13,314 bases of DNA from Dissophora ornata. Taxonomy: Eukaryota > Mortierellomycota > Mortierellomycetes > Mortierellales > Mortierellaceae. The stretch covers positions 9,939 through 23,252 of the forward strand of contig MU617103.1 of assembly GCA_025201705.1 (NCBI GenBank), in the 5' to 3' direction. This document shows, in pieces, positions 1-9,542 of this stretch; position 1 is the stretch's first letter, and each line of letters starts with the position of its first letter. The position numbers and the translations under genes are program-made. Below the pieces are notes generated by a model. The model ran no database searches and had not been told where the DNA came from. It was given only the letters and a program-made list of their open reading frames with translations.

Positions 1-557
1 CTGACACCTACATCTTTACCCTTGAGTGCACCAATGAAGGACTGGATGGCCGATTCAGGAAACGTAAACTGCTTGCCTAATGCTGATGTTGCTGACGTCC
101 TGACATTTGCGTCTTCATGCATGAGTGTACCGATGAGGGATTGGATAGCCGATTCAGGCAACGTAGACCGCATGCTTAATGCGAATGCTGCTGGCCACCA
201 GACTTTTGCGACTTCATGCATGAGTGCACCAATGAGGGGCTGGATGGCCGATTCAGGCAACTTAGACTGGCTGCTTAATGCTAATGCTGCTGACATCTTG
301 ACATCTGCGTCGTTATCCTTGAGTGCACCAATGAGGGATTGGATGGCAGATTCAGGCAACGTAGACTGGTTGCCTAATGCTGATGCTGCTAACGTCCTGA
401 CATTTGCGTCTTCATGCATGAGTGTACCGATGAGGGACTGGATGGCCGATTCAGGCAACGTAGACTGGTTGCTTAATGCTTCTGCTGCTGAACTCCTGGC
501 ATGCCAATTTTCATCCTTGAGTGCAGCAATGAGGGACTGGATGGCCGATTCTGACAA
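1..557 (-). repeat. Tandem 99-bp (33-residue) HEAT/ARM-type repeats inside the NACHT gene
   Basis: Five complete units and part of a sixth start at 557, 458, 359, 260, 161 and 62 on the minus strand, exactly 99 nt apart and in frame. Each reads LPESAIQSLIGxLM/K (helix A) followed by a variable second helix ending in AxxALxxQ. The helix A segment is nearly invariant in DNA and protein, while the turn and helix B differ between units (for example DENWHARSSAAE, HEDANVRTLAAS, HEVAKVWWPAAF). Units 2 and 5 are nearly identical over about 70 nt at a distance of 297 nt, and units 3 and 6 also pair (both start their variable part with ALK), so a three-unit block appears to have been duplicated. The array continues past the left edge. 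HEAT-type superhelices bind proteins; ligand sensing here is inferred. Confidence 0.9.
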
Positions 558-3500
558 TGTAGAACGAGCTCCCAAAGTTTGCACAAGATTTGTTTTCCAG
601 GAACACACTGAACCCAACTTCTCAACTAGAAGGGCCTCTGGAAATGAGGTCTGACAACCCAATATGCTTCTGCCGTGTTTGCTGTGGCGGGTTTGAATCT
701 CAAAGTGCAGCCATTTCATCAGCTCCGCGTCTAATCTGGTCACGACCGTTGTATTCAATCGAGCTCGCGCCTCATTCAGGCAAGATGCCAGTATTTGCTG
801 ATGGCGCCCTCCAATCAAATCGCGTAGTGATCCTTGTAAAAGACCGAAAAACTCTTCTGATGCCGCTCCATCTAGCAATCCTGCTACCATCCACCACACA
901 ATCTCATATTGAGGGTTGTATTTATGCTCTTGCACAAATGCTTTCGCTTGCTCAACCGTCATCATCCCAATTGAGGGATGTGGTTGTTTAACTTGTAAAT
1001 GCTGGGCTATCCATGTTGCCGCGAAATATTCTTGGAATGTCAGATGCAAGAAATGCCAGGCTTGCTGAGAACCGCTCTTGCTGGCATCCAAATCTGCATC
1101 TGCTGTATGCAAAAATGATGTCTGCTTCATCATTTCAAGGAGCTGAGGTGGGAAAAGGTCTGTTGCACCGTACTCTCTGAGATCCTCAAACGCGCCGAGT
1201 AGAGCTGTTTCATTAAATTCGATTTGGTGATTACTCTTCATCCCTTTGAACGCAAGGTACCCAAGATGTTGCAACTCAATAGCCATCAGCTCATCGATAT
1301 GTTTTGGTGCTAATTTGTTGATTTCTCGCTCTTTCAGATCCTTTCCTCCAGCTGTCTTATTGAGCCGAAGTGCATCTTTGCACCACAGTTTCCGCACCAT
1401 TAGTTGATACAGTCCCGTCATGGTTATAGTAGGGCCGTCCATTGGAAGTGAATCCCAGCTGAAGCAGATCACGTCGAGCTGCACAGGAATATTGACCAAT
1501 CCCTGAATCAATGGCGTTTGTTGAATAAAGTCTTGAACTGTCCTCACTGCTTCAGGTTTGAGTACCTTGACCAAGAAGTCTTTGACATTCTGCTGACTGA
1601 ATCCAACGGTCTCAAGCTCCAGATCTATTGATGGCAACAATGATCTGTCCAAGCCTGAGGGTCTTGAAGTGATGACGACATGTTGTTGCGTGAGTAGGGT
1701 CCTTAGGAATGACCTCAAGGCAATGCCTTCATCACACTGTGCATCTGTTACAATCTCATCCAGACCATCCAGGATGAAAAGAACTCTGCCTTTTTGAGCG
1801 CCAGTCTCAAGTGCGTGGGCTAATGAATCTCCTTTGCCAAGGCCCTGAGTAAAGAACTTCTCGCGTAATAAGCCTTCCAGAGTGCGACTCTTGAAGGCTT
1901 TGAGCTGACGCAATGGGAGCCACAGTACGGTGTCGAAACGATCTCTCCACAGTCCGGTCTGATGTGCAAGGACAAGCTTTTTGCACAATGTTGTCTTGCC
2001 GATCCCTGCTCGTCCTTGTACCAAAATTGTTTTAGGAACGTTTTCATTTCCATCACGTAGCTTGCGCTTGTTGAAAAGTTGTTCCAAGGGAATCGACGAC
2101 TGCATATTGACTCTTTCTACGGCTTCGAAACTCGGGATTCGATGAAAGACGACGGCTTGCTCCTTGAGATATTGCTTTTCCTTTTCTCGTTGTGCTGGGG
2201 CCTCAACGATCGCTAGATTGACGAAGCATGTCTCCAGATCCAGTTCATCTCCTGAGACTCGAAGGATGACGAGGTATGGTGCGTAGTAGGTCTTGAGTGC
2301 AGACTGAATATTTTCCAGACTAGACTGTGAAGGAAGACTTGCGCGTACACTGGCTTTGAGTTGCTGAATATCCGCTCCTATCTGATCAACTGCGCCTTTC
2401 ACCTTTGAGCCACTGGATCGGATCTCCTGTTTGATATCCATAAATTGGTTTGGTAGATTACCCACATTCGCATTCCGCTGATCTCTGTCCTGAACGGCCT
2501 TGAGCAGAATGCCTTTTGGAGTAGCATGCCAAGCCGGATCCCACACTGGTCGTAGACCGTCCTGGCGTATTTTCGAAACAGAAGATTTGGCGGGGAGTGG
2601 GATATCCATGATATCTTTCGTGCCATCTGTAGATCCCTCCGATATCCCGAGACGTAGAAGAGCATTATGCACCATCTCCGGCACTAATGGAATAGGTTCC
2701 GTTCTCAGAGCAACAAGAAACTTGATAGCGCCACTACTGATCGCAGTGTCTGTATGTACTACCGCAATCTCTTCGAGCCGCAAGACTACGCCTAGCTGAA
2801 AGCAGACATCTGATTGGAACTTGCTGTGGAGCACAAAATCCTCAAATTGCTCCCAATTATGTTGTCCCACCAGATAATCGACATAGATCAGTCCCTGGTA
2901 CCAGCGATCCCGAATCGAAACGTCGAATATCTTTTTGATATTTTGGTATGCCGGCTCGGCTTTGGACACATCAAACTTGGTTGCTATACCCGATATATTT
3001 CCTGCCAATACAAATGCCAATTTTCCACGGCGGTATATGCTCATTTTGAGTGACTCGTTGCCAACGATGGCAAGAGCCTGTTTAGCATACAATGCTTGGA
3101 AGCATACCATCACATTTGAGTGTGAGGTTAAGCTGCCTAGTCGAATCTTGAGGATGTCGTAGACGGATTCACGATCAAGCCCAAACACTTCTCTACGCAC
3201 CATGGCGTCCAGGAGTGAGTTGAGAGCGATGAGCAAAGGTAGCAGTTCGCCAATATCGTCGGCAGTACGAATGCCGCTCAAACGAGCTTGGAGAGGTTTA
3301 AGAATCTCCACAAAGGTTCCATGCAATGAATCCAAGTCGATCTTATCAGGAAAAGAGTCCAGGATGACGGCCAAGCCTTGAAGAGCGATACTGGTGAGCA
3401 GAGGCATATCTCTCAATACGTTGAGGATCATTGTGGTGATGTGCAGAAATATGTCTCGGTCATGGATGTCAGCCAGTGCTACCAGCTCCTGCATGGTGTC

Positions 3501-4078
3501 GAAGGTGACGCGACTTTCGCCAAATTGCTTAATGATGTCGTAAGCCCTGATCTCTCGCTCTTCGTCGTCAGCAATCTTGTATGCGGCGGTCATAGAGCGA
3601 ACATTTGATACTATGCCAACATCACTGACAACAGCTTCTGATGCCATGGTCGAGGGAGTTTCCACTGCCGATTGGGTTGTCGAGGTGGATGTGGACATGC
3701 AAGCCGATACAGACACGGATGCGGATTGAGAATCGGTGTCGGACTGAGTAGGCAGCGAGTGTCTTGGAAAGAAATACTGGTGTGGAGTTGAGATTTGAGA
3801 AGGTTTTTTCATCGCTTGTTTGAACTTTCCCTTTACGTTATGGAAACTCGCCTGCCATCCAACTGAAATGTATCGCCGAGAATCTCTGTTTTCCTTGGAT
3901 GCCTTGCATAGAGGTAGAATCGCCAGGTGATCATGAGCTTCACTGGGGCAAAATTTGCTAGCCTTCTCATATTTCGCTTTGGCTTTGTCGAAGTCGCCAT
4001 CGTCTCTGTATTTATCGCCCTTTTTGATGTAATCTTGGCCTTTTCGCACTTTAGGAATACCATATGAATTGTAAGCTT
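1..4078 (-). CDS. NACHT-HEAT STAND NTPase (NLR-like protein), partial at both ends
   Basis: One minus-strand frame is open from an in-frame TGA at 4094-4092 to the left edge, about 1,360 codons, and I followed it without a break. In order it shows: a TPR-like helical pair (about 4043-3905, around GDKYRDDGDFDKAKAKYEKA); a Ser/Thr-rich linker (3805-3610); a long helical region (3600-2590); a linker with RPVWDPAW (about 2555); a NACHT domain with Walker A GRAGIGKTT (2015-1989), Walker B FILDGLDE (1778-1755), sensor-like ITSRPSG (1673-1653) and the distal HLTFQEYFAA (1046-1017); then 33-residue HEAT repeats from 557 to the edge. Known for the family: STAND NTPases oligomerise on ligand binding and the C-terminal repeats sense the ligand; in fungi they act in non-self recognition. 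The role here is inferred. No in-frame ATG occurs before 3812-3810, inside conserved-looking sequence, so an upstream exon is likely. A possible acceptor lies at 4080-4079 or 4077-4076. The stop codon lies beyond the window. Confidence 0.9.
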
Positions 4079-5382
4079 CTGGGGTTTGTCGTCATTATGC
4101 CATTTCCATTGGCATTACATTATATACATTTCACACCGAGACGATTGGCGACTGTTGTTGTTGATGGCATATAACTTACACTGAGATTCAGTTATTTCAG
4201 AAACACTGCCAGGGATCGAGTGACCAGAAACAGGCCTGGACTCATCATGTGAATTGGCTATAATAGAGCAGCGACATACTGAATATGCTATATTCTTTTG
4301 AACCTGGATCTCTTCAGTATACTACAGAAACAAGCACAACTTACAACTCATGGTGGGCTTCGAAAAACCTTTTCGAAAGTGTTTAGGCGGGTTTGGTCAC
4401 TTGAACTGTTGATAACTCGCGCGAGTTCCTAAATTGTAAAACCAAAACTCTTGGGTGAATATCTTTGTCAACATTAGTGTATCTACGTCAAAGGCTTGTC
4501 TCACGCTGCTTACCAACCATGCAAAAACGAACAGAGAGACAGCGATAGAGAATTGTTGGTGTGAACGGTGTGAATGGTGTGAGAAGGCTAGTGAGAGAAT
4601 GAAAGAACAGAAAGAGAAAATCTTCGCATCACAAGCATGGTTTACGAAATCAACAGATGGCTGTGCAAATGTCAAGATTCATGCAAACCTTAGTCATCCT
4701 CTAAATATTCGTCCCATTGCTTCGCCAACTTTTCATTCACGGGAAACGTGTACCGCATACATTGAGAAAGAACATGGGCGTCGAACTCTCGATCATCTCA
4801 ATCGATCATTTGTCAACAGGCACTACCAGCAGGCAATGTATCCGCTGCTCATTGTAGGCGTTTTAAACGGATCATCCCATCCATGTGTACTTCTCTCTTC
4901 ATCGGGCAGACCTTTGGTGGGAAGATATTCCCATACTGGTTATGATGCTTCTGGTTTTTATTCTTTTGCGTATGTAGACCTTCCACGGGGAGACAAGGAG
5001 CAAGTCTAAAAAAATACTTATAGCTGGTCTATAAGCCCTCTTCCGGAGGGAGCTCAAGCCCCGATGCAGAAGACTTGTAGGGAATCCCAGAGATGACTGT
5101 CTGGTGTTAATAGTATTTTGTTGGGGGCGGTGGTGGCGAGAATAAGGAGGGAGCCGCGTGCGATTGGGAGTGAGTAATTGTGATGATCCCGCTAGAGAAA
5201 TGTTCCTCGCTGCATTGGCATCCCTGCGCCTGATAGTGGCGATCTCGATAGAGACACTCCACAGCACCATGAATACTACGTGTCTTCATGACACCATCGA
5301 TCATCCACCGTGTACGTTGCCAACAGCACCTGGTAGAAACAGAATGGACACACCTTCGACGTACGGAATTCGCCTGTGGTTA
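4079..5382. other. Intergenic region between the NACHT-HEAT gene and the LRR-like gene
   Basis: About 1.3 kb without a convincing gene. It should hold the promoter and first exon(s) of the NACHT-HEAT gene near 4080-4700 and the 3' UTR of the LRR-like gene near 5382. A minus-strand AATAAA (complement of 4957-4962) lies about 420 nt past that gene's stop and is the only canonical poly(A) signal I noticed there. A 184-codon plus-strand reading frame at 4455-5009 has no recognisable domain, and part of it is a simple gtgtgaa-type repeat near 4559-4582; I do not call it a gene. A short inverted repeat (CCCTC/GAGGG) lies near 5037-5051. Confidence 0.5.
4180..4321 (-). other. Candidate upstream coding exon of the NACHT-HEAT gene (tentative)
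   Basis: Upstream of the NACHT frame, the minus strand is open from 4321 to 4180 and ends in a strong donor, GTAAGT at 4179. The stretch encodes a Ser-rich segment containing SRPVSGHSIPGSVSEITESQ. It ends in phase 1. Splicing to the acceptor AG at 4077-4076 (intron of 104 nt) keeps the NACHT frame; splicing to the nearer AG at 4080-4079 would create a stop. A pyrimidine-rich acceptor-like TTGTTTCTGTAG ends at 4322, so this could itself be an internal exon. I could not find a convincing ATG exon. A Kozak-like CCACCATGAGTT at 4355-4345 followed by GTAAGT is intriguing, but would give a 7-nt first exon. Low confidence. Confidence 0.3.
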
Positions 5383-8300
5383 TCACAGTGTAATATCGGC
5401 TATGCTCCTTGTACAGTTATGTAGTGACTTTGGAGTCGATTTCCATCCCGGAAGTATAAAGTCCTCTAACGCTGCCTTTTCCGGAAAACGCTCCACCAGC
5501 GTGTCAAGGTGCTCTTTGGAGATATTAGATTCCTCGAAAGAGAGATATTTCAACAACTCGAGATCGATCCCATGCACCACAATGTCCCAATCTTGTACAC
5601 TGAGACTAACCCCGCAAATAGACAGCCAATTAAGCGACTTGCGGTCTACCTGGCGAGAGGTCAACGACGTGATCCAGCAAGCACTCTGCGTTGACAATGG
5701 CGGTGAATCTGGCTCGTCAGCAATGGCAAGTGATTGTAAGGATGGGAGGGCAGCTCTAGTCATCACTTGACTGAGGTCTTGCATCCATCCATCCAAGTCT
5801 TGGTATGTAAGCTGGAGCTTCGCAATCTTCGACCACCATGACGGATCCAACCCGGAGACAAACATGCGGCGTAAATCAACATCTACCGCCTTATGATTGA
5901 GGATTTCAAATATTTCCGGCTCCAACCGATTCATAACTCGTATCATGCCTTCGATTCCTGTCCTACTCAACTCACAGATACCCAATTTCATATCTCTGGC
6001 GTTTCTAGGGTGCATTTCGAAGATCCGGGCGAGTAACATGGCTTTGCCATCTCTGACTCTTGCGAGGTTTAAATTCGGATAGTACCAGTACAATATTTGA
6101 ATTGCAAAGTTCAGACCCTCGATTCTGAGCATTCTGGACTGATCCGTGACACGAGATATTTGCTCCTGAAAGACGAGGGAGGCCACTATCTCGTGAGATG
6201 TTCCATCATAGATCGTCACGGCCAGTGATTGCTGATGACCATACGCCAGCTTGTCGATTTGATGAACGGCGTCGAAGAGGCTGTAGAGCGAGCAATCGAG
6301 TGACAATCTTCCAAGACTAGGATTGGCTGCAAAGAAACTTCCAGACTCGAAATGTTCAGGATTGTATTCCGCAAAGAAGTAACCACGTAAAGTCAGGGAA
6401 TTTACAACGCCAGAATATAATATCTTGCTTTTGAGTTCCTCTTCAAGAATGATATCCATGCCCGAGACCTCCCCGTCTTTGATTTGGATGGCTACTTCGT
6501 CCATCAGTGGAGTTTTGATGAGTCGCAGCATCGAAAGGCTAGGAAGTGCTGAAATACTCTCTTTCACCATGAAGTATGAGGTGTCCATGTCCACACAGTC
6601 AATGATGAGCTCCCTCAGGTTGGGACACTGCTGGTAGATCCTGTTTGAAGCCTCTTGGATTGGCATTGAATACTGAGCAAACATTCGATAGTCCCATCTT
6701 AGGGTGCGAAGTTTTGAAGTCGTCCTTGTTTTTGTAGCACTGACGCGTTCCAGGAATCGGTCACATTGTAGAAGGCTGAGCGACTGCAGTTTGGAGCCAA
6801 TCACCAACCACAGGATCGGGTCAAATCGACTGCGCCCGTTTATAAAATCCCGTGGTGGACTGTCAAACGAACTGCCGTTCAATTTAAGGACCAAGACGTT
6901 GGATTTCATGATGGCATCATGAAACCGTTTAAGGTCGGCCTTCGTTGCGTCCCATGCCAGTTTAATCGTCAGCTCTTGAACGCCGCGGGTTTTGACAAGC
7001 GCAGAATAGAACTCCTTGGCTACAGATGGCGACTCCAGGCTGATGTCGACGCTACCTTGTTGCTCATCGAAAATCCCACGGTTCACAGCGACGAGGTCTC
7101 GCAGCTGAGCCGTCGCTGACTCTTTATAGTTCTCGCGATAGTGATCCAAGCACACCCACTTGACGTGTCCCTCGGTCGTGACAATCCTGTAAAGGTTTCC
7201 TAGCACTTGCGCTTGGTCCTTAATTTTCAGGAACGACTCCAACTGTCGCAGATCTGCTCCTTCTAGCGCCTCCTGGCTGAAAGAGTCGTCCGCACCATCT
7301 GCGGCGACGATGTTGTTGTCACTCGCTTGATTCTGAACATAGTCGATAGTTTCGTCCATCAAGGCTCCGAGAGTTCGTTTAGTTGTGTCGATGGCTGCGC
7401 GTACGCTTTCAATCCCCTCGACCAATTTTAGTTGCCCCATAGTCGGCACGACCACCCCTGCGGCGACAATCCCATACTTGACCATCTGCATCATCGTCAG
7501 CAAATAGGATCCGTACTTCTCGAAAAACTCGGTAGTCCTCTGAACATCGTAGCCCTCATGCTTAGCAATATGGACATCATGCGAGATCTTGTTGGCGGTG
7601 GTCTTTGTGTGCTCTCCGCATTCACACAGGAAATAAAGCCGGAATCGGTGGGTGAAAGGATTCAACCAGTCCCAGCGTTCTGGGTTTTTAGGAAGTACGA
7701 CAAATAGCCTCGGGATCGGATATTCATGTAACTCATATGTTTGTGTGACTAAAGCTTGGACACGATTCTGAATGACAGCCAATCGGTCCAGAGCCTGCTG
7801 TTGCATTGTCAACATCTTTTCCTGCGTCGCCTGCATCTCCTCCTGCATCAATTTTGCTGCAAATTGATTTTCCAGTACTTGATTTTGTAGTTGAATCGTC
7901 TTTGCATTTTCTTGTTGAAGTGCGTTGAAGAGACTCTCAACCGTGGCCTTGGTGCCTTGTGCTTGTTCTACCTGACTTGCCATTATTGCTTGCGCGTATG
8001 ATTCAAACATCTCCGGGTAAATTTGAAGTACGGGTTGTCTTCCCAGGGCGGCAGGCCTATTCGAAGGCTGACACTGCGGCTGTTGTTGTTCCTGCACACA
8101 CCTCTCAAGTGTGATGGTATCTAAGCTCAAGTTTTTAAACCCGGTGGACTCAGCCTTGAAAAATACAGGATGGTAGTTGTATCCCCCATGGACATAGCAG
8201 TGTTAGTGAAAGTTGACATCATTGGCGAAACATTACATCGGCAACAGTGGACATGAAATGTGTTGCCTGTTTTTACCAAAGATTTGGAAGTATATAACTC

Positions 8301-8703
8301 ATGCCCAAGGCCTGCCATACTAGATGGCTCCTCCAGTACGACTTCAAGAATTGAATCAGGGTAATATTTTATGCGGAGGGGATGTACACTGTGAAATGAC
8401 AGATTAGAGATTCCGTTAGCCGTACACAAGTCAGTCTTCCTGTAACCCATTTTCACTGCCAACCTGACATGAGACTCCTCCTGTCGACCATATAACTTAC
8501 TCTTCGTGGTTCCTGTCCACAATGAATTTGACATGCTGGGCTCCTGCTCGGACATAACGGACGCTCTTGAACGAGTCCTGGACATGTCGCCACAATACAA
8601 TGTATGAACGCGTGGCTTCATCCTCCACAGTTTCGATGGTGATGGTTTCTCCATCAGTAGGTGAACGAAACCGCTGGACCGGCAGAGTGCTCACTATGGT
8701 CAT
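5383..8703 (-). CDS. Coiled-coil / LRR-like protein with conserved unnamed domain (1,028 aa, three exons)
   Basis: Exons on the minus strand are 8703-8501, 8388-8277 and 8154-5383 (stop TGA at 5385-5383). Introns are 8500-8389 (112 nt, GTAAGT...TTTCACAG, branch-like CTAAC) and 8276-8155 (122 nt, GTAAAA...TTTTCAAG, branch-like CACTAAC). The phases agree, giving 1,029 codons including the stop. Approximate residues: 1-88, a beta-rich module starting MTIVSTLPVQRFRSP and ending RIKYYPDSILEVVLEE; 173-243, a Gln-rich coiled coil; 248-353, a conserved domain with IPRLFVVLPK, FRLYFLCECGEH, KHEGYDV and FFEKYG plus a hydrophobic helix (GIVAAGVVVPTMG); about 435-445, HVKWVCLDHYR; 450-1013, irregular leucine-rich repeats (for example CPNLRELIIDC). 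I remember similar proteins as a large paralogous family in Mortierella-type fungi, but know no established function. LRRs bind proteins, so a recognition or scaffolding role is inferred. The long exon's ORF has no ATG at its start, which supports the two upstream exons. Confidence 0.85.
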
Positions 8704-9540
8704 TGTCGAGGCGAAATGGAGTACAATAAGCGATTAAGGGAAAGCGAGATACTCTATTCTGGTTTTTTTTCTTGCATGGAAAGAATAAGAGAAGAAAAGA
8801 GGTGACATTCGCGTTAGTAGTCCTTCCCCTGGTTTACAACAATAAATGCGCAGGTTGCTCAGTGAGCCCAAATAACATTGGATGTGCGGACTTGTGTGCC
8901 AAGATATATGAAAGGATTTTTCTTATGGAATTACCATGCACAATGCCTCCCGGGTATGAACAAGTAGTGTCGGCAGAAAATGCGAAAAAAAAAAAAACAA
9001 AATAAAAAGCGGGCCGTGACCCATGTGCCAAAAATCACCTTCGCCATCGTTACAAACTGGGAGCATCAAGTCCAATCAGTACAAGCACGAGAGAACGTTT
9101 TTGTGATCATCTGTTCATGTGAGAAAGGATTGTTATGCAGTCGACCCTTCTCTGTTTTTTTACCACAACACAATGGAAGGCATACGGAAAGTGGTGACAG
9201 GAAGGATCGGCGATACCCGCTTCAATGCAAGAGAGAATTTGTTTTACTTCGCCATTTCATAGGCGATGTTAACAACAGGGAGGCAATGCCCTATGCCAGG
9301 GGGTGAGCGCCACGTTTGCCTAGCCATTTCCGATGCAACATTTGCTATGTTTACGGATGGAGCCAGCCAAGCTTTCATTGAGACTCTGTTTTTTTGGTCC
9401 TTCGATGTCGGCTCTCGTATCAAAGATTGGAAGAGATAATTCTATTACTTTTATTGGACTAGCATTGTAAGCAATAGCGCAGCCTTGTTGCTACAATTTG
9501 CCGAGATTCAAACCTTTCGATCCGTTGGCTTGTTGCATTA
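8704..9540. other. Gene-poor region upstream of the LRR-like gene
   Basis: This stretch should carry the promoter of the minus-strand LRR-like gene just right of 8703. I see no clear TATA box. There are T-rich and A-rich tracts (8763-8770 and 8985-9008) and short unrelated reading frames on both strands (8772-9005, 8980-9306) with no recognisable domain. The right-hand end may hold further decayed retroelement sequence, but I could not align any of it to gag, protease or the start of reverse transcriptase. Confidence 0.5.
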
Positions 9541-9542
9541 CA

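Noticed and set aside
1..600. Repeat array as CRISPR or satellite DNA
   Set aside because: The period is a multiple of three, there are no spacers, the units translate to a HEAT-like repeat, and the array is in frame with the NACHT domain.
22..654. 210-codon plus-strand reading frame over the repeats
   Set aside because: It is antisense to the HEAT array. A 99-nt repeat free of stops in one antisense frame stays open through all copies. The minus frame carries the recognisable protein.
680..700. GGGTTTGAATCTC as a tRNA T-arm
   Set aside because: It lies inside the coding frame of the NACHT protein, and no matching acceptor, D or anticodon arms surround it.
3833..4063. 76-codon minus-strand ORF with an ATG at 4063 as the NACHT gene start
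   Set aside because: It is in a different frame. The overlapping frame encodes the TPR-like motif and continues without a break into the NACHT protein.
4455..5009. 184-codon plus-strand ORF as a gene
   Set aside because: No recognisable domain, a low-complexity gtgtgaa segment, no promoter or splice context, and a position where the flanking minus-strand genes need UTR and promoter space.
5037..5051. Short inverted repeat as a structured RNA or terminator
   Set aside because: The stem is only five base pairs with no further structure, and hairpin terminators are not expected for fungal protein genes.
5383..8130. Translation start at TTG 8130 for the LRR-like protein
   Set aside because: A TTG start is unlikely in a fungus. 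The frame continues upstream to a good acceptor at 8155 and joins two earlier exons in phase.
8127..8654. 175-codon minus-strand ORF upstream of the LRR-like gene
   Set aside because: It reads through both introns. Only its middle part (8388-8277) is coding in that frame, and its start is out of frame with the true first exon.
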